A stretch of 64,000 nucleotides of DNA from assembly GCA_028583605.1 (NCBI GenBank), contig CM053327.1:4897316-4961315 (forward strand), in the 5' to 3' direction. A program made the translations under genes and the position numbers. This document shows positions 56,801-62,800 of this stretch, piece after piece. The notes under the pieces were generated by a model. That model worked only from the letters and a program-made list of their open reading frames with translations. It made no database searches and had not been told where the DNA came from. Source of the stretch: Dastarcus helophoroides (Eukaryota; Arthropoda; Insecta; Coleoptera; Bothrideridae). Each line of letters opens with the position of its first letter. The first letter of the stretch is position 1.

Positions 56801-59800
56801 CAAAAGCCACCCCAAAGAAGGTAAGACTGTTTGCCTGCAAAACAGCTGTGATGTAGGGCAGCAGTGAAAAGACGATTATGACTGTGATAAAAAGAGATTT
56901 GGTCTTCGGCGTTGGATTAGTGAAACCGACTTATGATATTTCCAAGAACTTACTAGTGGCGAGATCGGTGGTTAAAACGTCTCAGAAGGTCCCTGTTAGA
57001 GTTGCCAAAGTATTCCAACAGCATGCTTGGTCAAGAAAGGTAGTTCCCTGGCAGTCTGTAATCCGATAACCACAATAAGTTCCTTGGTTAACAAACTGTG
57101 CGCCAGTACAAGAAACGAAGATTGGGCAAGTCAAGTTGGACGTGGACTTGAAACACCTGTCCGAAGAAAAAGCAGTTCTGGGTACATTATTTCTACAGAC
57201 AGACAAACCACGTCGCTTTTATCGATGGAGACCAATATCTAGGAAGAACGGTTTCTTAAGACAACATATACAGCGTGGTTTTTTTAAAACTTTACATAGA
57301 CCAAATTTTTCATTTGAAATGATAGACTGGTACTTCCAATTGCAAAGTTGTAGGAAATAACTTGAGTAAGAAAAATGTACCAAAAAATCTTTCCTATATT
57401 GCCATATTTTTTTCAGTAGATAGTAAAGCAATATTTTTTTAAATAGCAACACTGCATTTTTTTAATATATTTTGAAAGATGTTTAAATTCTAAATAAAAA
57501 TGTTTTGTCACTTTGTTTATTTGGAGTTGACGTTTTCGAATAACAATCAACAAAAGATCTAAAATAATGTGCAGTTGGGCAGGAATTAAAAGAAGCTGAC
57601 AACAATATAATAATAGGCACCGAAAATTTAACAGAAATTGTTTTGTTTGAAAGATGCATTGATGATAATGCCGTCATTGTGATATTTAAAAACTGTTGCA
57701 TTTGAATGTGTATAAGAACAAAAAATAAAAAGTTGTAAGTATTGTTGTTTAATAACAGTTGATTGTTCGAAAATGGTTACTCCAAATAAAAAATATAACA
57801 GAACAATTTTTGTTTAGAATTTAAAGGTCTATTAAACTATGTTAAAAAAGTGCGGTGTTGTCGTTTAAGAAATATTGTTTTAATATTTTTTGAAGAAAAA
57901 TGGCAAAATAGGACAGTTTTATTGGTACATTTTTCTTAGTCAAATTTTTTTCTACAAATTTGCAATTGAAATTACTAGTCTATTATTTGAAATAAAAGAG
58001 TTAGCCAAGTTCAAGTTTTTAAAAACTACACACATTCAAATGCAGCAGCTTTCAAATATCACAATGACAGCATAATTATGAAGGCTTTTTTCAAATAAGG
58101 CAAATTTTGTTTAATTTTCGATGCCTACTATTGTTACATAAGCTTCTTTTAGTTCCTGTTGACTGAAGATTATTTTAGTTTTTTTGCTGATTATTCGAAA
58201 ACGGCAACTAAATAAAAAATATGTCGGAATATTTTTTATTTAGAATTTAAAGAGCTATCAAAATATGTGAAAAAATGCAGTATTGCTATTTAAAAATTCA
58301 CAGATCTCACACCTTACGCAAGCATCCTATGTATTAAAAATGCCTGACACAATTTTTAAATTTAAAAAATATGACATTTTTGGTGAACAATGCTCTAATG
58401 AATGTTGCCTTGTTTGTAAGATACATAAAGTATTAAAAACGGAAACTGTGACGCTTATTGGTTTTTCTTTTATACGTTCAATAATAAATAATAATTTTGA
58501 CTCTTCATAAAATTTGGTAAACTAAACGTTTTGGAGAGAGCAAATCCATATCTACTCGAAATTTTAGTGTGTTTAGTAGAGTAGACAAAATAGCGTATAA
58601 ATGTATTTTCGCATTTTGTACAAAAGAATACTTTCCCCGTTGGCGCCCTTTACAATGTATACTAAAATTTTGATTACATGATCTGTCCGGCTTCGACTAA
58701 ATATTGTTTTATTATCACGAAAACGTTTAGTAGGTATATCAAATTTCATGCAGATAAAAGTCTATTAACAATGACATATAAACATCAATATGTTTTAGTT
58801 TGATCGTCGACTTCTGGGATCACCTGTATATACAGTATGTCCGGCGATGGGGTAGACAAGAGGGCTTGCCGAGAGAATTCGATTGTCAATGGAAAAAATT
58901 AAAAATTGTATACAGGGTGTGCCAAAATTTTGAAATAAGGGTACTTTATTCTTGTAAAAATTTTAATTTAAAAAAATTAAAAAACTTTATAAAGTAAACT
59001 TTTCCTCGAAAAATGAAATTTTTGGTCTGTTTGCCCTCTTGTCTACCCCATCGCCGGACATTGTATAAGTATATATGTTAGTTTTTAAATTTAATTTGAC
59101 AAATAAACATAGAGATATGTGCGTTCAAAATTTGAAAGGCCAAATGCTAGACGATGATTTATTACTTACCATGAAGCATGAAATTAGTTTTTAAAAACGT
59201 CGAAAACCTAGAGTTTCTAAAATAGTAATAATTCAAGTAAATTAAAATAAAACAACTTAGTCAATAAAATCTGTCTATATTTAATATATTTTAATAATTT
59301 TGTGATATAAAGAAACAACCGTAAACAAAAATCAATTTACATATAAAATCGAGTATAACGTAATTTTAACCATATCATAAATGAATATTATAATAGGTAA
59401 ATTAATACACTAAATGTGTAATGAATAACATGACTTATAGCGAATAGAACATATAAAAAACATATTTTATAAAATTGGGTAAAGAGTTTTTTAAGGATCA
59501 AAATAAATCTTTTTTTTAATTTTACCTACTGTGATATACAAAGATATTGACGCAAAAAACTTGCATATTTTCGTACTTTCAACTATCAGATTTTCTAAAT
59601 TATTTCATTATTAGTGAAAAATGGTTTATTTATTCCTATCTTCCCTATCCAAAATAAACATAACTCACAAACCACTGTTCGTAAACTATCTGGGGTAACA
59701 CTAAGCTGAACATCCAGTATAAAAGATATGATTACAATTCATATAAAATATATTTTATGTTATAAAGTACATATTATAAAAAAAAAACAAAATACAAACA

Positions 59801-62800
59801 CGAGGCAACCTAGAAACTAAAAGCTTGGCTAAAAAAAATATTGTCATGCATATACAACAAACTGCTTTATATTTTATATTATACAGGGTGTTCAGCTAAA
59901 AGTGACTCCCGGCTATATCCAAAAATAATAACTCACAAGCCACTATTTGTAAATTATCTGGGTAACCCTTAATTGACGCCCTGTATAAAAGATGCTTACA
60001 ATCCATATCAAATATATTTTATGTTATAAAGTACATCATATTATTAAAAAAAACATACAAAAACAAGGCAACCTAGAAACTAAAAGCTTGACTAAAAAAA
60101 TATTTTTATGCATATTATTCAACAAACTGCTTTATATTTTATATTATACAGGGTGTTCAGCTAAAAGTGGCTCCCGGCTATATCCAAAAATAATAACTTA
60201 CAAACCACTATTCGTAAATTATCTGGGCAACTCTTAAATAAACGCCCTGTATAAAAGATTATTACAATCCATATAAAATATATTTTATGTTATAAAGTAC
60301 CTATTATTAAACAAAACATACGAAAACGAGGCAACCTAGAAACTAAAAGCTTGGGTAAAAAAATATTGTCATACATATTCAATAAACTAAGGAAACTGTT
60401 TACTTTATTTTTGCTGCCGACAGTGTTGACTGTAAAATAATATGATAACTTTTAAAAAGACACTATCTTTTAAAAGGTAAAGCACTTACCTGCAGCTTTT
60501 TACGTTGCCTGCAATTACGACATTTTTCTGCGTTTGTCATACGGGTCTTTTGGTATTTTGATTTTTCTTTTGTCTTTTGTGAGGCCAGCAAAGCTTCTTC
60601 CTTTTGATTGATATCAGTAGGTGGTTTGATATCAGATATCATTTTCTTCTCCATATTGGATTTTAGAATTTCATTTATTCTTATTCCAGTTGTCAATCAT
60701 TTACAATGGGATTGATAACATTGGAATCATTTTCTCCTTTATATGGTTTGACATTTTTAATACATTGAATGACATTACATTGAATGACATACACCATACA
60801 GTAAAAATAAACAGCCATATTTTGCGGCTTGTTTTAAATAAATAACTACTTATTGTTAAATGGCTATTTTTGATTGTTTTTTAGTTTGTTGCGTCTTATC
60901 GAGTAATCAAATAAATAATAAAAATATTGCATTTTAATCTTAACGGTCTAAATTTCGTTTATAGATAAATATTATATTTAAAATCTAGTAAACAAGAATT
61001 TTAAAACATTGATAATTAGCGAAAGTGTAAAATCTGACATTTTTGACAGATACTATGTCAATAAATATTTTTCTTTTATTTTCCCCAAGTTAATTCTAAG
61101 ATTTCATTCAGATCAGTTCATAAATAGCAAAACTGTCAAATTTGACATTTTTGACAGATACTATGTCAAAAAATATTTTTTTTATTTTTCCTAGTCCAAT
61201 TATAAAATTTCACACAAATCGGTTCCTAAATAGTGAAACTGTCAAATTTCACATTTTTTATAGATACTATGTCATAAAATCGACATATTTTGAGAATCAC
61301 CCTGTAGGTATCTTCTAATCAAACTTCTAATAAGTAATAAAAATATTGCATTTTAATATTTACGGCCTAAATTTAGATTTAAATAACACTATAAAATAAC
61401 ACCAACTTACCTTATTCAACAATATTATTCAAACATTTAGAATAACTCATAACGGCGTCGTCAAAGTATCCGTTACGTACGAAATCCAATGCTCTCCGTA
61501 TGCGTTGCGCTGGTCGAGGTCACGACATCGTTATTAAGTTTGCCTAAAAGTGATCCCAGTAGCATTTTCAATACTAAAAAAGAACTGTTTTATTATCTAC
61601 CGAAGAAATATGACAACATAGAAAGGATTTGGTGGTACATTTTTCTTACCCAAGCTATTTCCTACAACTTTGCTTTTGAAAGTAGTTGTCTATCATTTCG
61701 AATAAAAAAGTTTGCCTCTTTCAAGTTTTAAAAAAACTGCACTATAGAAATATACAAGATGATTCTAAAAGTAGTACCATAGATTTGGGATCGTATTTTA
61801 GAGTCTAAAATAAGACGAAAATTTTGTAAAAACATGTGTCGTAAAATGCTTCGTTTCCGAGTTACAAGGTGCGCAAAGTTAGTTCTTGATCATAGTTTTT
61901 AATTAATAGTTGCGAAACGTGTACAGATATTTGAATGAAATTTGACACAACTTCATACCTTTTTGTGTGCTTTTAAAAAATCAACGATTTAATTAACAGA
62001 ACCTAACCAGTGCTTAAAATTTTGCTTGTTATTTTGTGCACTTTGGTCGCGGTTTCGTAACAAAAATATAAACTACAAACTTTTTACGTAAAAAAGGTGC
62101 TCCTACTGAAACTCGATTAAAATGAAATAAAACCTATAATATGTTTATTACCTAAAATGTAGTTTACAAAAAATTATTTTTAACTAATAGTTAAATAAAA
62201 AAAATGTTTTGTAAATATTTAATAAATAACAAATGTAAAAAAAATAGCTTTTATTTACAGCAATTGCTCAAAGCGGTGGCAAGAAAACATAGAAATTTTA
62301 ATACTATTAATTTTATTTCATTTCAATGCCAAAATATGTGTTATATTCCATTCTTTTGGGCAAGCGCTTTTAATGCATCGAAATATAAAAATACATTTTA
62401 TTCGAAAACCGTTGACAATGTCAAATTTTGGGAAAAGTACCTTCTTTATGTAAAAATGTTTGTAGTTTATATTTTTGTTAAAAAATGGCCACAAAAGTGC
62501 ACACAAAATAAATAAGGCACGTTTAAAGCACTGGTCCTTAGTTATACCCGCCACTTTGGTTTTATATTTGGTGTTATATTTAGTGTTATATTTGTTGGCT
62601 TTGCTAATTGTAAAAACCTTTAAAATGATGGACTCAGAAAATACATTTGATGGCGTAGAACTCAACTTTCGTGATAAGAACTATACAAATGTGTATTTAT
62701 TAAGGTTCAATTAACACTTGTAAAATAATGTTCTATGGTTACGATCGTAAAGCCAACAAACTGTATAAAGTTGAAATTTATATTGGTTGACTATCTGCAT

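Noticed and set aside
62475..62714. ORF with [12 protein letters not shown], looking like a membrane segment before exon 14
   Set aside because: Produced by a short tandem repeat (ttatatttggtgttata); M4 is already encoded in exon 14, and the frame does not join exon 13 or 14.
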